This document shows positions 1 through 13,043 of a stretch of DNA of 64,000 nucleotides, piece by piece; position 1 is the stretch's first letter, and each line of letters starts with the position of its first letter. The notes below the pieces were generated by a model. That model was not told the origin of the DNA and made no database searches. It saw nothing but the letters and a program-made list of their open reading frames with translations. This DNA is from Bacteroidota bacterium (GTDB lineage: Bacteria; Bacteroidota; Bacteroidia; JACPRZ01). A program made the translations under genes and the position numbers. The DNA lies in assembly GCA_016193485.1 (NCBI GenBank), contig JACPRZ010000007.1, forward strand, positions 62,001 to 126,000, read 5' to 3'.

Positions 1-2911
1 AAAGGGTAATCTCAAGGGGTTCGGTCACACTTATACTACCCGTAACTGAACATCCCTTACTGTCTGTGACTGATAAATTGAATGTACCCGCGTCTAATCC
101 GGTAGCGGATGATGTGGTCTGAAGATTCAGATCATTCCACTGGTACTGATAAGGAGCGGTTCCTCCGCTTGCGGTTACGGATGTTGAGCCGTCACTGTTT
201 CCGTAACAACTCACATTTGTTGCAGACAGTGAAATGGAAATTGCAGCAGGTTGGGTAATTATTACCTGGGTTGTCGCGGTGCAACTATTGGCATCCGTAG
301 CCGTAACGGTAAAAGTACCGGTACATAATCCTGTCGCAAGCGGATTTGTCTGCCCGTTGCTCCATGAATAAGAGTAGGGTGAAGTCCCCTGGCTTACCGA
401 GACCTGTGCAAAACCGTTACATTGCCCGTTGCAGGTCACATCATTCTGCGATGAAATAGATGCTGATAAAGCAGAGGGCTGGGTAACATTAACCGTTCCT
501 GTCACAGAGCAACCTTTACTGTCACTTATGGTTACCGTATAAGCGCCTGCACATAATCCGGTCGTAATAGTTCCGGTGGAACCGTTAGACCACAAATAAG
601 TGTATGGAGAAGTTCCGCCTGATGGATTTGCATTTGCGTTTCCATTGCAGGATCCGTTACAGGTTACATTTGTCCCGGAAACTGAAACCGAAAGAATTAC
701 CGGCTGGGTAATATTAGTATTGGCAGTTGCCGAACATCCGTTATTATCGGTAATTGTGACAGTAAATGTGCCGGTACATAACCCGGTAACCGAAGAATTA
801 GTTGAACCGTTACTCCATGAATATGCATAAGGCAATACCCCCCCCGAACCTGAAGCGGTGGCGGAACCGTTGCACAAGCCGTTACAGGTAATATTATTTG
901 AAGTTATAGAAACCGACAGTACAGTCGGCTGTGTCAGCGATACATTCACTGATGAATTACATCCATTCACATCGGTAACCAGCACAGAGTGATTTCCGGC
1001 CGGTAATCCGGTTGCATTTGAAGTGGTTTGCCCCGATGGCGACCACAGGTAAGTATAAGGCGGTTGCCCGTCAGTTACTAGTACGGTTGCGGTACCGGTG
1101 AACCCGCCAAAACAGGATATGTCCGAACTGCTTAGTATAGTAACAACCGGACCGGTATTATCTGCTACGGAAGCAGTAGCAGTTGCGGAGCAGCCATTGG
1201 CATCAGTAACGGTAACATTATAGTTACCCGACATCAATCCGGTTGCAGTTGATGTGGTTTGCGATCCGGCTGATACATCCCACAGATATGTATAAGGTAT
1301 CACTCCGTTTCCTGCATTTGCAGTTGCCGAACCATTGCTCTGACTGCAATTTGAATTTACGGTTGTTACCGATACCGTCACAGCGAGAGGTTGATTGACA
1401 GTTACGTTGGCCGTTGCAGTGCAACTCTTACTGTCGGTAACTGTAACCGTATAATTCCCTGCACAATATCCTGTAGCGGTAGCGCCAGTTTGTCCCCCGT
1501 TGCTCCATACGTACAAATATGGAATGGTCCCACCGGCAGGAGAAGCGGTGGCGGTTCCGTTGCAACTGCCAAAACATGTGGCAGTACCTCCCGTAGCGGT
1601 TACTGTAAGTACTACCGGCTGGGTAACGTTGGTTAATGCTGTCACCGTACAACCCTTATTGTCGGTTACCGTAACCGTATGATTTCCTGCGCAAAGACCT
1701 GATTTGACGGATGCAGTCCCCCCCCCGCTCCATAAATAATTATAGGGTGAGGTCCCCCCGGAAGGCGTGACTGTTGCCGAACCATTGCATAACCCGTTAC
1801 AGGTGACATTGTTTACGGATGAGGTTGCAGTGAGTACAGCCGGTTGATTGACAACAATATTTGCGGTAACGGTGCATCCTTTATTATCGGTTACTGTAAC
1901 CGTATGGTTGCCTGCGCATAAACCGCTTTTTGTACTTGAAGTTCCCCCCCCGTTCCATGCATAGGTATATGGTGAGGTTCCCCCGGCAGGAGTAACCGTT
2001 GCCGAACCGTTGCATGAACCGTTGCATGATGCATCTGTAACCGAAGATGATGCCGTAAGGACAGAAGGTTGTGTGACAATACCGTTCACAATGGCGGTAC
2101 ATCCGTTATTATCGGTGACGGTAACGGTAAAATTACCTGCGCATAAACTGTTTTTTGTGCTTGATGTTCCCCCCCCGCTCCAGGCGTAGGTATAGGATAA
2201 AGTTCCACCGGCAGGGGTTATGGAAGCCGAACCGTTACATAATCCATTGCAAGTCACATTTACCACCGATGCGGTGGCAGATAAAACGGCAGCAGGTTCT
2301 GTAATGGTGACAGAATTCGAAGCGGTTGCCCCGCTGGCATCAGTAACGGTAACTGTAAATGTTCCAGCGCAAAGATTGGTCAGGTCTTCAGCATTAAGGG
2401 CGTTTGACCACAAATAAGTATATGAAGGTGTTCCGCCCGATACGGTCAGGTTGGCGCTGCCGGTGCAATTACCCGCACACAGGACATTTACAGGAACAAT
2501 AGTTAATGTAATGGGAGGCGGTTCGGTAATTGTGATACATGAAACAGAAGTACAGGTATTCACATCAGTAACGGTGACACAGTAATTACCGGCACATAAA
2601 CCGACTGCAGATGAAGCGGTGCTTCCGCTTGACCAATTGTAATTAAAAGGCGAAGTGCCGCCTGCCATTGTAACATTTGCCGTTCCGTTGCAGACACCTG
2701 CTGCTGTGGCATTTGAAACGACATTTGCAGCAGCGGTACCACCCGGAGTGTTAATTACGGCTACAGACCCGGTTATGGTACATCCTTTTGAATCGGTTAC
2801 GGTAATATTGTAGGCATTTGCAATAAGCCCGGTTGCCGTTGATGTGGTTTGCGCTGAGGGAGACCAGTTATACAGATAGGGTGAAGTTCCCCCCCCTGCT
2901 GTAGCGGTTGC
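1..2911 (-). CDS. SprB-repeat adhesin, downstream part (partial, out of frame with its N-terminal part)
   Basis: The reverse strand stays open from about 2911 to the left edge. It encodes about twelve more tandem units of roughly 75-90 residues, with the signature of a cysteine pair near CNGxCNG, an aromatic Y-T-Y-x-W segment and a TVTD-x-GC strand before the next TQP. These are SprB-type repeats of Bacteroidota surface adhesins. There is no start codon of its own: the frame joins the ORF ending at 2868 after a frame change near 2912, so both are parts of one gene. The C-terminus, where a T9SS sorting domain would be expected, lies outside the window. Repeat content and family are clear. Whether this part is translated is not. 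Confidence 0.75.
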
Positions 2912-5900
2912 TCAATCCGGACGGTTGGGTCACAGTGGAACTTGCAGTTGCGGTGCAACCTTTGCTGTCGGTTACAGTCACAGTATATGTTCCTGCAATA
3001 AGGCCTGTAGCCGTTGCGTTGGTCTGCCCGCCCGTCCAGGTATATCCAAATGGGGCTGTCCCACCGGCAGGGGTAGTCGTAATTGAACCGGTATTCCCGC
3101 CATTGCAATTGTTGTCGGTAACCGCATTTGCGGTTGAAAGAGGACCCGGCTGCGTAATAGTTGCCGAAGCGGTTGCAGAACATCCTTTACTGTCGGTCAC
3201 TGTCACAGTAAAAGTATTTGCATTGAGCCCTGTCGCAATACTTGTAGTTTGCCCCCCTGCGCTCCAGTTATAGGTATACGATATAGTTCCTCCGGAAACC
3301 GAAACCGTGGCGGTTCCATTATTTCCTCCGCTGCAGGAAACATTTGTTGCAGAGGTCACCGAAGCGTTCAATACTGCGGGCTGTGTAATAGTGACGTTCG
3401 CAGTCGCATTGCAACCTGCAGCATCACTTACAGTAACAGTATAATTTCCGGCAATCAAACCGGCAACTGAGGAAGTTGTTCCACCGGTACTCCAGTTATA
3501 GGTATATCCGGGCGTACCTCCGCCTGCAGTTACCGCTGTGCTTCCGTTATTCCCGCCATTGCACGAAACGTTTGTACTGGAACTTATTGTTGCTGTCGGT
3601 GATCCGTTGTCGTTTACAGTAACATTTGCCGTTGCGGTACAACTGTTTGCGTCAGTTATGGTAACGCCATAATTTCCTGCTGAAAGACCGGTGGCGGCAG
3701 CGGTAGTTTGCGCAGGAGCAGGGTCATTCCATAAAAAACTAAAGGAGGGGGTGCCTCCGCTCGTAACGCTTACACTCGCCTGCCCGTCAGAACCACCACA
3801 GGTTGCATTCACCGATCCGGTAGAAAGAACAATTGCAGCGGGTTGAGTTAAATTCCTGCTGCCTGTAATAGTACATCCTTTATTATCCGTCACCGTAACC
3901 GAAAAAGTTCCCGCGCACAATCCTGTCGCTGCTGATGTTGTCTGGAATCCCGGATCATTCCATGAATAGGTATATGGAATTGAACCGCCACCGACAGTTG
4001 CGGTAGCCGTTCCGTTGCATAATCCATTACAACTTATGTTTGTTCCGCTCATCGTCAGGTTTAACGGACCTGCCGGTTGGGTAATATTTACACTCTGTGT
4101 CGCAGTACATCCTTTGCTGTCGGTTACCGTCACTGTCCAGGTACCCGCAGTCAGGCCTGTCACCGTTTGTGTGGATTGTGCAGGTGCCGGGTCATTCCAT
4201 ACATAATTATAACCTGCAGTTCCGCCTGCAGGATTAGCGGTGGCCTGACCGGTATTTCCACCGTTACAGGCAACATCTGTTTTGGTTATCGAAATGGTAA
4301 GCGGTAGTGCCGGTTGTGTAATTACAACACTTTGTGCAGCGGTACATCCTTTACTGTCGGTGACGGTAACTGTCCAGGTTCCGGCCGTCAGGCCTGTTAC
4401 CGTTTGTGTGGATTGTGCGGGTGCCGGGTCATTCCAAACATAATTATATCCGGCTGTTCCGCCCGATGGATTTGCTGTCGCCTGCCCGGTATTACCCCCA
4501 TTGCACGCCACATCAGTTTGTGATGTTGAAATGGAAATCGGCAAAGCGGGTTGGGTGATAGTTACACTCTGAGTAATCGTACATCCTTTGTTGTCGGTTA
4601 CAGTAACTGTCCATGTGCCTGCGGTCAGTCCGGTGACTGTTTGTGTGGATTGTGCCGGAGCCGGGTCATTCCACAGATAAGTATACCCAGGGGTGCCATC
4701 TACCGGGTTGACTGTCGCCTGTCCTGTGCTTCCGCCATTGCACGCTACATCGGTCTGGGTTGTTGTGGCTGAAAGCGGTGCTGCGGGTTGCGTTACTGCA
4801 ACCGTTGTTGCTGCCGTACAGCCATTGGCATCGGTAACAGTTATTGTGTACGAACCAGCGCACAATGAATTCCTGTCCTCGCTGTTACTCGCCCCGGCAA
4901 CATCCGCCCAGTCATAATTAAAAGGTGCGGTACCACCGGCAACTGTGAGGTTTATCGCTCCTGTGCATACACTAAAGCAATTAAGATTTGTGACGATGGT
5001 TGAGAGTGAAGGTTGTGAAAATACGGTAATATTAATAATTGTGGTAGAAGGACAGCCAAGATTGGTAACGGTATGAGTTATGGCATAAGTTCCGGCACTG
5101 CTCCATGTAACTCCGGATGGATTATTTACATTTGAGGTTGCCGGAGTTCCGCTTGGGAATATCCATGAATACGTCACACCCCCCCCTGATGTACCGGTAT
5201 TGGTGAAATTAAAACTGTTACCCGAAAGGCATTGGTTTCCATTATAGGTAAAAGTTGATGTGACTACTGTCCCCTGACTTACCGTTCCGTTGATGGTTTT
5301 AGTGCATCCGTTGGCGTCAGTAACTGTAACTGTATAAGTGGCATCGCACAGTCCGCTGATATCCTGGGTCACCTGCCCGCCTGACCAGGAATAAGTGTAT
5401 AAGCCAGTGCCGCCTGAAACAGTCAGGTCAATTGAGCCGTTGCAGGCGCCATCGCAGGTTTCGTTCGTAACAATTCTTGATAAGGACAAATCACTTGGCT
5501 GTGTGATATTTACCGAATATGGCGTAGTACAACCATTGGCATCAGTTACCGTCACGTTATAGGTATTGGCACACAGTGAATTTCTGTCTTCAACATTATT
5601 TGTACCTGCAATATCACCCCAGTCGTAGGTATAGGGTGAAATACCTCCTGAGGCGGTGAGATTAATTGAACCGATGCAAACATTGAAGCAATTAAGATTT
5701 GTATTTATGGAGGAAGCAGATAATGGTGTCGGTTGTGTGATATTTACGGTTGCTGTTCCCATAACTCCAAGATTATCGGTTACAGTTATGGTGTAAGAAC
5801 CAGCGCATAAATTATTGATAGTTGCTGTTGTCATCCCGTTACTCCAATTGTAATTATACGGAAGAGTTCCTCCACTTGGGTTTGCTGTGGCAGAACCGGT

Positions 5901-6920
5901 GCAAACACCGTTGCAAAGAAGATTTGTAGGAGTAATTGTTACTGTCACAGATGGCGGCACACAGGCAGGAGGTGCAGGGCTTGACCATGCGAGATATGGA
6001 TATTCAATAGTATGAGTACAATTGGGAACCTCAAACGTAAAGCAAATTACATAGGTTGTATTACAGGTTAGCCCGCCTACCGTAACATTGTTTAAATCTC
6101 CGCAGGATATCTGGTTGCATCCGGTTGCACTGTACAATGTCCAGTTTGCCCATATCACATTTCCGGGACCGCAATTACTCTGCACAATATTTTGAATATC
6201 CACAGATCCTTCAGAATTATTGGTCGTAAAATCGTAGCAGGAAGTCCATACCATATTTACTCCCAGAGTAACGGCATAAGAAGGGCAACTTGAAGTGACA
6301 GTTGCAACTGAAGGTGCATACTGTTGAAGATAACAACCGGCAATAGGGGAAGAACAGGTACCGACATTTTGCCCTAACCCGGGACCAGGATTAGTTATAG
6401 TACCTCCCGGATTTGAGTTTTGTACATTGACATTAAAGCACCACCCGCTTCCACACCCCCCCCCTGGCCAAAAAATTACCTGGATATAATAAGTTGTGCC
6501 AACGACAGTACTTAACTGGTACTTGGTAAGATCGGGCCCATACCAGTCGTATTGGCAGGACAAAGCGTGAGGACAACTTCCTGTGGGTAATGAGCTTACC
6601 GCCCATACCGCACTTCCTCCGTAGCAGGCGCCCCCTGTATAATCAACTATTACATAAGAAGTGGTACCGGTGGCGGTGAATTTATACCAAACTGACTGTC
6701 CGGCTCCGTTATTACAATCCAGATTTTCTGACGCCTCTATTGTAGCCCCGCAGGTATTTCCGGCAACGGCTCCTGCCCCTACCGTCAATGTAATTGCACC
6801 GCTGAAATTATCATTTGCAGGAGGACCACCGGAACAACATCCCGCGTGCGAAATATTTGATAAACCAAGAACATTAAAGGCAATTCCGATAATCCTGAAA
6901 AACGGTAATTTTATTTTCAT
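2868..6920 (-). CDS. SprB-repeat cell-surface adhesin, N-terminal part (frame broken at its 3' end)
   Basis: Codes for 1350 residues. A signal peptide (about residues 1-26, ending SHA) is followed by a beta-rich Cys-containing domain (about 30-170), a second non-repeat domain to about residue 320, then about thirteen SprB-type repeats, one replaced by a PKD-like unit. Repeat proteins of this kind are exported by T9SS and act in adhesion or gliding in Flavobacterium. The last complete unit ends TQPSGL, after which 15 residues of unrelated sequence lead to a stop. The correct repeat sequence resumes in another frame at 2911. About 17-18 residues normally found between TQP and the ATATxGGG strand are missing, so the break looks like an out-of-frame deletion between repeats. 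It could be a real pseudogene-forming event or an assembly collapse. Confidence 0.8.
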   Translation of the reverse strand: MKIKLPFFRIIGIAFNVLGLSNISHAGCCSGGPPANDNFSGAITLTVGAGAVAGNTCGATIEASENLDCNNGAGQSVWYKFTATGTTSYVIVDYTGGACYGGSAVWAVSSLPTGSCPHALSCQYDWYGPDLTKYQLSTVVGTTYYIQVIFWPGGGCGSGWCFNVNVQNSNPGGTITNPGPGLGQNVGTCSSPIAGCYLQQYAPSVATVTSSCPSYAVTLGVNMVWTSCYDFTTNNSEGSVDIQNIVQSNCGPGNVIWANWTLYSATGCNQISCGDLNNVTVGGLTCNTTYVICFTFEVPNCTHTIEYPYLAWSSPAPPACVPPSVTVTITPTNLLCNGVCTGSATANPSGGTLPYNYNWSNGMTTATINNLCAGSYTITVTDNLGVMGTATVNITQPTPLSASSINTNLNCFNVCIGSINLTASGGISPYTYDWGDIAGTNNVEDRNSLCANTYNVTVTDANGCTTPYSVNITQPSDLSLSRIVTNETCDGACNGSIDLTVSGGTGLYTYSWSGGQVTQDISGLCDATYTVTVTDANGCTKTINGTVSQGTVVTSTFTYNGNQCLSGNSFNFTNTGTSGGGVTYSWIFPSGTPATSNVNNPSGVTWSSAGTYAITHTVTNLGCPSTTIINITVFSQPSLSTIVTNLNCFSVCTGAINLTVAGGTAPFNYDWADVAGASNSEDRNSLCAGSYTITVTDANGCTAATTVAVTQPAAPLSATTTQTDVACNGGSTGQATVNPVDGTPGYTYLWNDPAPAQSTQTVTGLTAGTWTVTVTDNKGCTITQSVTITQPALPISISTSQTDVACNGGNTGQATANPSGGTAGYNYVWNDPAPAQSTQTVTGLTAGTWTVTVTDSKGCTAAQSVVITQPALPLTISITKTDVACNGGNTGQATANPAGGTAGYNYVWNDPAPAQSTQTVTGLTAGTWTVTVTDSKGCTATQSVNITQPAGPLNLTMSGTNISCNGLCNGTATATVGGGSIPYTYSWNDPGFQTTSAATGLCAGTFSVTVTDNKGCTITGSRNLTQPAAIVLSTGSVNATCGGSDGQASVSVTSGGTPSFSFLWNDPAPAQTTAAATGLSAGNYGVTITDANSCTATANVTVNDNGSPTATISSSTNVSCNGGNNGSTAVTAGGGTPGYTYNWSTGGTTSSVAGLIAGNYTVTVSDAAGCNATANVTITQPAVLNASVTSATNVSCSGGNNGTATVSVSGGTISYTYNWSAGGQTTSIATGLNANTFTVTVTDSKGCSATASATITQPGPLSTANAVTDNNCNGGNTGSITTTPAGGTAPFGYTWTGGQTNATATGLIAGTYTVTVTDSKGCTATASSTVTQPSGLSNRYSRGGNFTLSV
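2905..2915 (-). other. Frame break within SprB repeat gene
   Basis: Reading leftward on the reverse strand, the frame that encodes TQPSGL up to 2913 changes to the frame that encodes ATATAGGGTSPY from 2911 downward. An eight-C run at 2889-2896 lies just downstream, but the frame has already changed before it, and a repeat segment of about 17 codons is absent. A deletion of about 50-55 bp therefore explains the data better than a homopolymer error. Confidence 0.7.
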
Positions 6921-6925
6921 GAAAA

Positions 6926-6958
6926 AACGATTTAGTATATGTGAGATAATAAATCGTT
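6926..6958. promoter_or_regulatory. Inverted repeat in the 5' region of the SprB-repeat gene
   Basis: AACGATTTA (6926-6934) and TAAATCGTT (6950-6958) form perfect 9-bp arms around a 15-nt spacer, just upstream of the adhesin start at 6920. It could be an operator or a leader hairpin. No regulator is identified. Confidence 0.4.
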
Positions 6959-7043
6959 ACTTATACATTATTTTTCATAAATTGTTTCATTTTTTCAGTT
7001 TTTTTTAACCTGTGTTCATAATTTTTAAAAGCCCAAATATACC

Positions 7044-7051
7044 TACCTTCG
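7044..7051 (+). promoter_or_regulatory. Bacteroidota -7 promoter box for nifU-like/porW
   Basis: TACCTTCG matches the TAnnTTTG -7 consensus with one change and lies 49 nt before the NifU-like start. The same TACCTTCG form recurs at 16987 and 19854 in front of other genes. Confidence 0.55.
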
Positions 7052-7100
7052 CATATTACCAGGCAATATTTAACGTTAAAATTTCGTTTTACGCTCTGAA

Positions 7101-7355
7101 ATGATTCAAAATAAAAAGATTACCGGACGCATAGAAACCGCCCTCGCTGAACTCAGACCCTATTTGCATGCAGACGGTGGTGATGTGCGTTTGGTTGAAA
7201 TATCAAAGGATATGAAAGTAAAACTTGAATTTCTTGGCGCCTGCAGTAATTGTTCCATGAGCCCGATGACTTTCAGGGCGGGAATTGAACAGGCAATCCG
7301 GAAGGCGGTACCTGAAATTATATCGGTTGAAGTGATAAACCTTGATGGAAGGTAA
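7101..7355 (+). CDS. NifU C-terminal-domain Fe-S scaffold/carrier protein
   Basis: An 84-residue stand-alone NifU-type domain that would hold and pass on Fe-S clusters in the cytoplasm. The family pattern is visible: IETALAELRPYL, HADGGDVRLVE, then the cluster-binding C48-S-N-C51 followed by SMSP and a C-terminal helix-strand. Length is normal for single-domain members. It starts at an ATG 49 nt after a -7 box and is followed after 17 nt by porW, so the two are probably co-transcribed. Fe-S supply fits the large number of Fe-S enzymes in the window (Nuo, ferredoxin oxidoreductases), but that is inference. Confidence 0.9.
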   Translation: MIQNKKITGRIETALAELRPYLHADGGDVRLVEISKDMKVKLEFLGACSNCSMSPMTFRAGIEQAIRKAVPEIISVEVINLDGR

Positions 7356-7372
7356 TTATCCGTTAAGTCCTT

Positions 7373-10054
7373 ATGATACAACTTGGTTACTTTAAGATTC
7401 TACGGGTTTTACTCTGTTTTTCAGCGGTAATTTTATTTTCCTGCACTACAAAAAAGAATACGCTGGTCACACGGACCTTCCACAACATAACTTCAAAATA
7501 TAACGGGTATTTCAACGGTAATGAAAGTTTCAAAGAGGGTGTTGTCGCCCTTGAAAAGTCATGGGTGGATGATTACCTCGAGATTCTCCCTATGTACCAA
7601 TATGGAAACCCGGTGCTTGCCACTTCCGTATCCCCCCAGATGGAAAAAGCCATTCAGAAGGCAACAACCGTAATCCAGCGGCATGAAATCACGGCTGAAC
7701 CCGGTGCGCATAAAAAAGGTAAAAAAGGCAGGAAGGATAAAAAACCGAAAGCAAAAACCCAAAAAACAAAGGACAATGAATTCACATTCCGGCAATGGAT
7801 TGACGACAGTTACCTCCTGATCGGTAAGTCGCATTTTTATAAATGTGATTATCCCAAAGCGGTTGATATGTTTGAGTACGTATCAAAAAAGTACAAAAAA
7901 TATCCAACCCGGTTTGATGCGATGCTATGGCTTATCAGGTCGTTTACCGAGTCAAAAGAGATTGCGAAAGCGCAGACCATTTTTGATCTTCTCAACGATA
8001 AGAAAATTTCAAAAAAAATGACGGGCCGGCAAAAGATGGAACTGACAGCATTGCAGGCGAATTTTTATCTGAAAGAAAAAAATTATTCTCTTGCCATGGA
8101 ACCATTAACAAAAGCAGTTGACCAATCTTCGGATAAAAGTGAGAAAACCCGTTTTACATTCATTCTTGGACAACTTTATGAAACCATGGGGAATCGCGAA
8201 AAAGCGATGCATTATTACACCCGCGTCCTGAATATGAGTCCTGACTACGAGATGTCATTTAACGCACAATTGAAAAGGGCGCGCCTGGCCGATGTTTCTG
8301 ACCGAAACCGGAATGAACTTGTACGGCAACTGAAAAAAATGGTGCGCGATGAAAAAAACAAGGATTACCTTGACCAACTCTACCTTGCCCTTGCCGATGT
8401 TATGCAAAAAGAACATAATATTCCACTGACCATTGAGTACCTGAAATTTGCTGCTGCCGTACCTTCAAAAAATGCAACCGGTAAAGGGCATGCCTACCTC
8501 CGGATAGCGGATATTTATTTCGGAAATGAAAATTATGTACTTTCAAAACTCTATTACGACAGCGCTCTTTCCACGCTGCCTGAAACATTTACAGGGTATG
8601 CCGGCATAAGGTCGCGGAGGAATATACTGAAAGATGTGGTTAAATACATAATTACAATAAATACAGAGGACAGTTTATTGAAATTAGCCGCTATGACGGA
8701 GAAGGAAAGGGAACGTGTGGTGCAGGGTATTATTAACCGGATCAACGAAGAAGAAGCGAAGAAAAAACAGGAGGAACAGTCCCAGATCATTTTCCCCGGA
8801 GTAAATCCGAATATGCCGAACCCTGGTACGGGTACCGGCTCAACGGGCCAGTGGTATTTTTACAATCCGGCAACGGTGAGTTTCGGGTATGCGGAATTTT
8901 TAAAGCGGTGGGGAAACCGGAAACCGGAAGATAACTGGCGCAGGACGAATAAAATGCAGACGGTACAGGCTGATTCCGATGTGGAAGAAGATGAAGAAGG
9001 GGATGAGACGCCACCCCCCTCTTCGGCAGATCTCAAAAATAAAAATTTTTATCTGAAAAACATTCCGCTCACTTCAACACAGCAGGCATTGTCGGAAACG
9101 AGAATCATTGAAGCGTATTACAGTTTGGGAATAATTTTTAAAGAACAGTTACAGAATTACAACCAGGCGATAAGGACATTTGATGATCTGATGAAAAAAT
9201 ATCCGAATAACAAATATCAGTTGCCGGCATATTACCAGTTATACCGCCTCTACCTGATGAATGGCGATATAGCAAAAAGCAATTATTACAAGAACATCAT
9301 TGTTGCACAATATCCTCACAGCGATTTCGCCAGGATAATCACCGATCCGGAATATATTAAGGAACTGCAGAGCGAGACGGATAAAGCAAAGAGATTTTAT
9401 GAAGAAACCTACCGGCTTTATTCTGCCAAAATGTATGGTGAGGTTATTTCACGGTGCAGCGGGACAGATTCATTATTTCCTAAAAATCCGCTATTACCGA
9501 AATTTGACTTCCTGAGGGCGATGGCAACCGGTTATTCTGCAACACTTGCGGACTTTGAAAGGGAATTGAGATATGTAATTAAACATCATCCCGGTGATCC
9601 GGTTGAAGCAAGGGCTCAGGAAATATTGAATTATATTATGGGACAAAAAGGAAAAATCGATATAATTCAAGATACCGTCATCCGGTTATACGAGATTGAT
9701 GAAAAAGCCAGCCATTATTACATTTTCATCGGGAACAGGAATATTGATATAGAAAAACAGAAGATTCTATTTTCGAATTACAATTCCGTTTTTTTCAGCA
9801 GTGAAAATCTCAAGGTTGAATCGATGCTGATGGATACATCGGCTTCCATGATTATTATCAAAGAATTTCCGGGTAAAGAAAAAGCGATGATTTATTACGA
9901 GGCAATAAAAAAGAGCAATACCGTGCTGGTGCAGGTAAACCCCGGTGACTACAGTCACTTTATCATATCATCCAAAAATTTCCCTGTTTTTTACGAAGTA
10001 AAAAATACCGGGCAGTATCTTGCGTTTTTTGAGGAGAAGTACCTTAAGAAGTAA
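7373..10054 (+). CDS. porW: T9SS/gliding lipoprotein, PorW/SprE family (TPR repeats)
   Basis: Codes for 893 residues. The N-terminus is a lipoprotein signal with lipobox LFSC. It is followed by the family hallmark TRTFHNITSKYNGYFNGNESFKEG, here given only as T-R-T-F-H-N-I and YNGYFNGNE, then a Lys-rich linker (about residues 105-130). Many TPR-like helical pairs (LIGKSHFYK, ALYLAL-type and YYSLGIIFKEQL segments) follow, with a Pro-rich acidic middle around residues 470-550. PorW in Porphyromonas and SprE in Flavobacterium are outer-membrane lipoproteins linking parts of the type IX secretion apparatus. The many T9SS cargo proteins nearby fit. The gene ends AAG AAG TAA directly before a strong hairpin shared with eno. 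Family assignment is by recognition of the conserved N-terminal block and architecture. Confidence 0.87.
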   Translation: MIQLGYFKILRVLLCFSAVILFSCTTKKNTLVTRTFHNITSKYNGYFNGNESFKEGVVALEKSWVDDYLEILPMYQYGNPVLATSVSPQMEKAIQKATTVIQRHEITAEPGAHKKGKKGRKDKKPKAKTQKTKDNEFTFRQWIDDSYLLIGKSHFYKCDYPKAVDMFEYVSKKYKKYPTRFDAMLWLIRSFTESKEIAKAQTIFDLLNDKKISKKMTGRQKMELTALQANFYLKEKNYSLAMEPLTKAVDQSSDKSEKTRFTFILGQLYETMGNREKAMHYYTRVLNMSPDYEMSFNAQLKRARLADVSDRNRNELVRQLKKMVRDEKNKDYLDQLYLALADVMQKEHNIPLTIEYLKFAAAVPSKNATGKGHAYLRIADIYFGNENYVLSKLYYDSALSTLPETFTGYAGIRSRRNILKDVVKYIITINTEDSLLKLAAMTEKERERVVQGIINRINEEEAKKKQEEQSQIIFPGVNPNMPNPGTGTGSTGQWYFYNPATVSFGYAEFLKRWGNRKPEDNWRRTNKMQTVQADSDVEEDEEGDETPPPSSADLKNKNFYLKNIPLTSTQQALSETRIIEAYYSLGIIFKEQLQNYNQAIRTFDDLMKKYPNNKYQLPAYYQLYRLYLMNGDIAKSNYYKNIIVAQYPHSDFARIITDPEYIKELQSETDKAKRFYEETYRLYSAKMYGEVISRCSGTDSLFPKNPLLPKFDFLRAMATGYSATLADFERELRYVIKHHPGDPVEARAQEILNYIMGQKGKIDIIQDTVIRLYEIDEKASHYYIFIGNRNIDIEKQKILFSNYNSVFFSSENLKVESMLMDTSASMIIIKEFPGKEKAMIYYEAIKKSNTVLVQVNPGDYSHFIISSKNFPVFYEVKNTGQYLAFFEEKYLKK

Positions 10055-10085
10055 ATTTTCCGAAAGTTTAAAACTTTCGGAAAAT
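10055..10085. terminator. Bidirectional hairpin terminator between porW and eno
   Basis: Perfect 15-bp arms (ATTTTCCGAAAGTTT at 10055-10069 and its complement at 10071-10085) around a single-base centre, with A/T-rich ends giving U-tracts in both directions. The two convergent genes end on either side, and the symmetry extends, with a 4-nt bulge, into both stop codons: each gene ends AAG AAG TAA. Confidence 0.85.
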
Positions 10086-10089
10086 TATT

Positions 10090-12526
<2,437 letters not shown>

Positions 12527-12530
<4 letters not shown>

Positions 12531-13039
12531 GGACCGGGATTCTGTGATTGTCCTTCGGTATTTGTTTCGGGTGATTGTCCGGTAACCGGTGAACCTGTAT
12601 TCTCTTTTTTCTTCGCCCTGCCCCCCCTGCGTGTCTTTTTGGTTTTTTCACCTTTCTCGCCTGCCGGGGCAAGCATACTTTCGTTAAAGTCGACCAGTTC
12701 GATAAAACAAGTATCGGCACCGTCACCGGGCCTGAAACCGGTTTTTAAAATACGTGTATATCCACCGTTGCGGTTCGCGATTTTTGGAGCGATATTCCTG
12801 AATAGTTCCGATACTGCTTCTTTATCCTTCAGGTAACTGAACACCATTCTTCTTGAATGTGTGGAATCTTCTTTTGAACGTGTGATCAGCGGTTCAATAT
12901 AAGGCCGGAGGGCTTTTGCTTTCGCCAGAGTGGTGGTGATACGCTTTTTCATGATAAGGGAACATCCCATGTTTGAGAGCAGTGCCTTGCGATGTGCGCT
13001 TTTTATGCCGAGATGGTTAAATCCTTTCCGGTGCCTCAT
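12527..13039 (-). CDS. rplQ: 50S ribosomal protein L17 with extended C-terminal tail
   Basis: I start the protein at the ATG at 13039, giving [11 protein letters not shown], the universal L17 N-terminus. An upstream in-frame ATG at 13075 lies inside rpoA and adds 12 non-homologous residues. The 170-residue product has the L17 core to about residue 110 ([40 protein letters not shown]), then a low-complexity Lys/Arg/Gly/Pro tail of about 50 residues, a common feature in Bacteroidota. It lies 4 nt after rpoA and overlaps carA by 4 nt. Confidence 0.96.
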
Positions 13040-13043
13040 GGAT

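Noticed and set aside
2889-2896. Homopolymer slippage (eight C) as cause of the SprB frame break
   Set aside because: The frame has changed before the run is reached and a repeat segment is missing, so a deletion fits better.
2797-3183. Reverse-strand ORF of 128 residues within the SprB region
   Set aside because: Wrong frame of the repeat gene; composition (Tyr, Asn, Cys, Arg-rich) is that of a shadow frame.
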